Assembly: GCA_025869455.1 (NCBI GenBank)
Contig: JAOZVT010000672.1
Coordinates: forward strand, 1-7,517
DNA from: Prosthecobacter sp.
GTDB taxonomy: Bacteria > Verrucomicrobiota > Verrucomicrobiia > Verrucomicrobiales > Verrucomicrobiaceae
DNA: 7,517 bases
Direction: 5' to 3'
Shown: in pieces, positions 6,635 through 7,517 of the stretch
Position numbering within the stretch: position 1 is the stretch's first letter
Layout of the letters: every line of letters starts with the position of its first letter
Program-made: the position numbers and the translations under genes
Notes under the pieces: model-generated
The model's database searches: none
Seen by the model: the letters and a program-made list of their open reading frames with translations, nothing else
What the model was told of the DNA's origin: nothing

Positions 6635-7517
6635 ATGAGGATCTTTGCCGCCTGTCTTTTTCTCACCTCCAGCCTCGCAGGCAATACCCTCACGGACGGG
6701 CCAGCGCCCCCTGATGCCGAAGCCCGAGCGGCTGCCGCCCGCCTGGATGCAGCGCTGACGCGGGCGCTGGCAGTGCAGCAGGCCATGGAACTGGCAATGG
6801 AGCAAAAAAACTCCCGCCCGCCTGTTACTCCGACATCGATACCACCGGTGGCCGATGATTCGACCTTCCTGCGTCGGCTTTCCGTGGATGTGTTGGGCAG
6901 GCTGCCGAGCGCCACTGAGTTGAAGGCTTTCCTCACCGATGCAACGCCGGATAAAAGAGAGCGTGCGATCAGCAGCTTCCAGGCCCAATCCGCTGCCGCA
7001 GACTATCGTTTCCTGCGCATGGCGGATGGCTTGAGAGTGAAAGATGAAGTCATGGGAACATCCCAACAACCCTACATTGACTGGCTGCACCAATCCTTCC
7101 GTGAAGACCGCCCCTGGCCCGAGATTTTGACCGATCTGCTCACCGCCGAAGGCACCCTGGCACAGAACCCGGCCACCGGATTCATCCTTAGAGACTCTGG
7201 TTGCGCGCAGGTGACGTCCACAGAATCGGTACGCGCCTTTCTCGGAGAATCCATCCACTGCGCAGGCTGCCACGACGACCCTTTTGGCGACACGACACAG
7301 CGCGTTTACTTGGAACTCGCCGCCTGCTTTGCTGTCACCCGTCTTGCCGAAAGCCCTCCTGCCAAAGCGCCTGTTTTTAAACCCTTGATTCCAGGAGCCA
7401 AGCCGGTAGGCAGCAAAGCAGAAACGTCTGCCAACAGCCCGGCAATTTGGTCCCAACTAGCTGCCTTGGATGCAGCCAGCGCCCGAAAAACATTCCCCAA
7501 ACTTCTGTTAGGCCCCA
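6635..7517 (+). CDS. Secreted DUF1549 domain protein with CxxCH motif, C-terminus cut by window edge
   Basis: The 294 residues present form the N-terminal part of a Planctomycetota/Verrucomicrobiota-type DUF1549 protein. Full members usually continue into a DUF1553 domain, beyond the edge here. A signal peptide (MRIFAACLFLTSSLAG) is followed by an Ala-rich, probably helical stretch (28-57). The DUF1549 core then starts with DDSTFLRRLSVDVLGRLPSA (74-93), followed by FLTDATPDKRERAI (99-112), YIDWLHQSFREDRPWPEILT (147-166) then DLLTAEGT, and FLGESIHCAGCHDDPFGDTT (202-221). The CxxCH at 209-213 is a possible haem or metal site. The biochemical role of the family is not established; these genes often sit next to DUF1501 genes. 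Two other in-frame starts (GTG 6605, ATG 6608) just after a TAA would add 9-10 residues including three Arg, which would also suit a signal peptide. No strong Shine-Dalgarno decides between them. Confidence 0.85.
   Translation, partial: MRIFAACLFLTSSLAGNTLTDGPAPPDAEARAAAARLDAALTRALAVQQAMELAMEQKNSRPPVTPTSIPPVADDSTFLRRLSVDVLGRLPSATELKAFLTDATPDKRERAISSFQAQSAAADYRFLRMADGLRVKDEVMGTSQQPYIDWLHQSFREDRPWPEILTDLLTAEGTLAQNPATGFILRDSGCAQVTSTESVRAFLGESIHCAGCHDDPFGDTTQRVYLELAACFAVTRLAESPPAKAPVFKPLIPGAKPVGSKAETSANSPAIWSQLAALDAASARKTFPKLLLGP

Noticed and set aside
7259..7273. CxxCH as proof of a c-type cytochrome
   Set aside because: A single CxxCH occurs in DUF1549 proteins generally and haem attachment is not established from sequence, so it is reported only as a possible site.
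6464..7456. Long open frame of 330 codons on the minus strand
   Set aside because: It is antisense to the DUF1549 gene, whose family motifs are clear on the plus strand, and it overlaps the start of the pseudouridine synthase. Its translation is Arg/Gly-rich with no recognisable domain.
1..7517. Defence system, prophage, CRISPR array, insertion sequence or RNA gene
   Set aside because: No nuclease, transposase, integrase, array-like repeat or tRNA/rRNA pattern was seen. Every sizeable stretch is accounted for by recognisable transport, RNA-modification or DUF1549 genes.

Overview
The window looks like chromosomal DNA from a bacterium of the Planctomycetota-Verrucomicrobiota group. The best marker is the truncated gene at the right edge, a secreted DUF1549-type protein with a CxxCH motif; that family is strongly expanded in those phyla. 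Several genes begin without a clear Shine-Dalgarno sequence, which fits but does not prove this. No mobile element, RNA gene, CRISPR array or phage gene was seen. Coding density is very high, with no gene-free stretch above about 95 bases.

Positions 1-4042 (minus strand, read right to left) hold a tightly packed peptide-uptake operon of the Yej (COG4174/COG4239/COG4166) type: permease yejB, permease yejE, then a YejA-like substrate-binding protein that runs off the left edge. The junctions are a 2-base gap (yejB/yejE) and a one-base TGATG overlap (yejE/SBP), so the three genes are probably co-transcribed and translationally coupled. In Escherichia coli the order is yejA-B-E-F; here the binding protein follows the permeases, and any ATPase (YejF) must lie outside the window. 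Positions 4136-5764 (plus strand) hold a second, OppA-type family 5 solute-binding protein, transcribed divergently from the operon across a 93-base gap.

Positions 5772-6551 (minus strand) hold an RluA-family pseudouridine synthase, convergent with the OppA-like gene and only 7 bases from it. Positions 6635 to the right edge (plus strand) hold the N-terminal part of the DUF1549 protein, divergent from the pseudouridine synthase.

The Yej-like transporter would work as follows. A periplasmic binding protein captures a peptide or peptide-like compound, the YejB/YejE heterodimer passes it through the inner membrane, and an ATPase encoded elsewhere supplies energy. The most unusual features are in the permeases. 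YejE has an N-terminal extension with two extra predicted membrane helices, plus a periplasmic-loop insertion that reads like MORN_2/YwqK-type repeats. YejB has its own extra segment of about 75 residues in the equivalent periplasmic loop. Both additions would face the binding protein. They are the best candidates for something not well described; everything else is recognisable.
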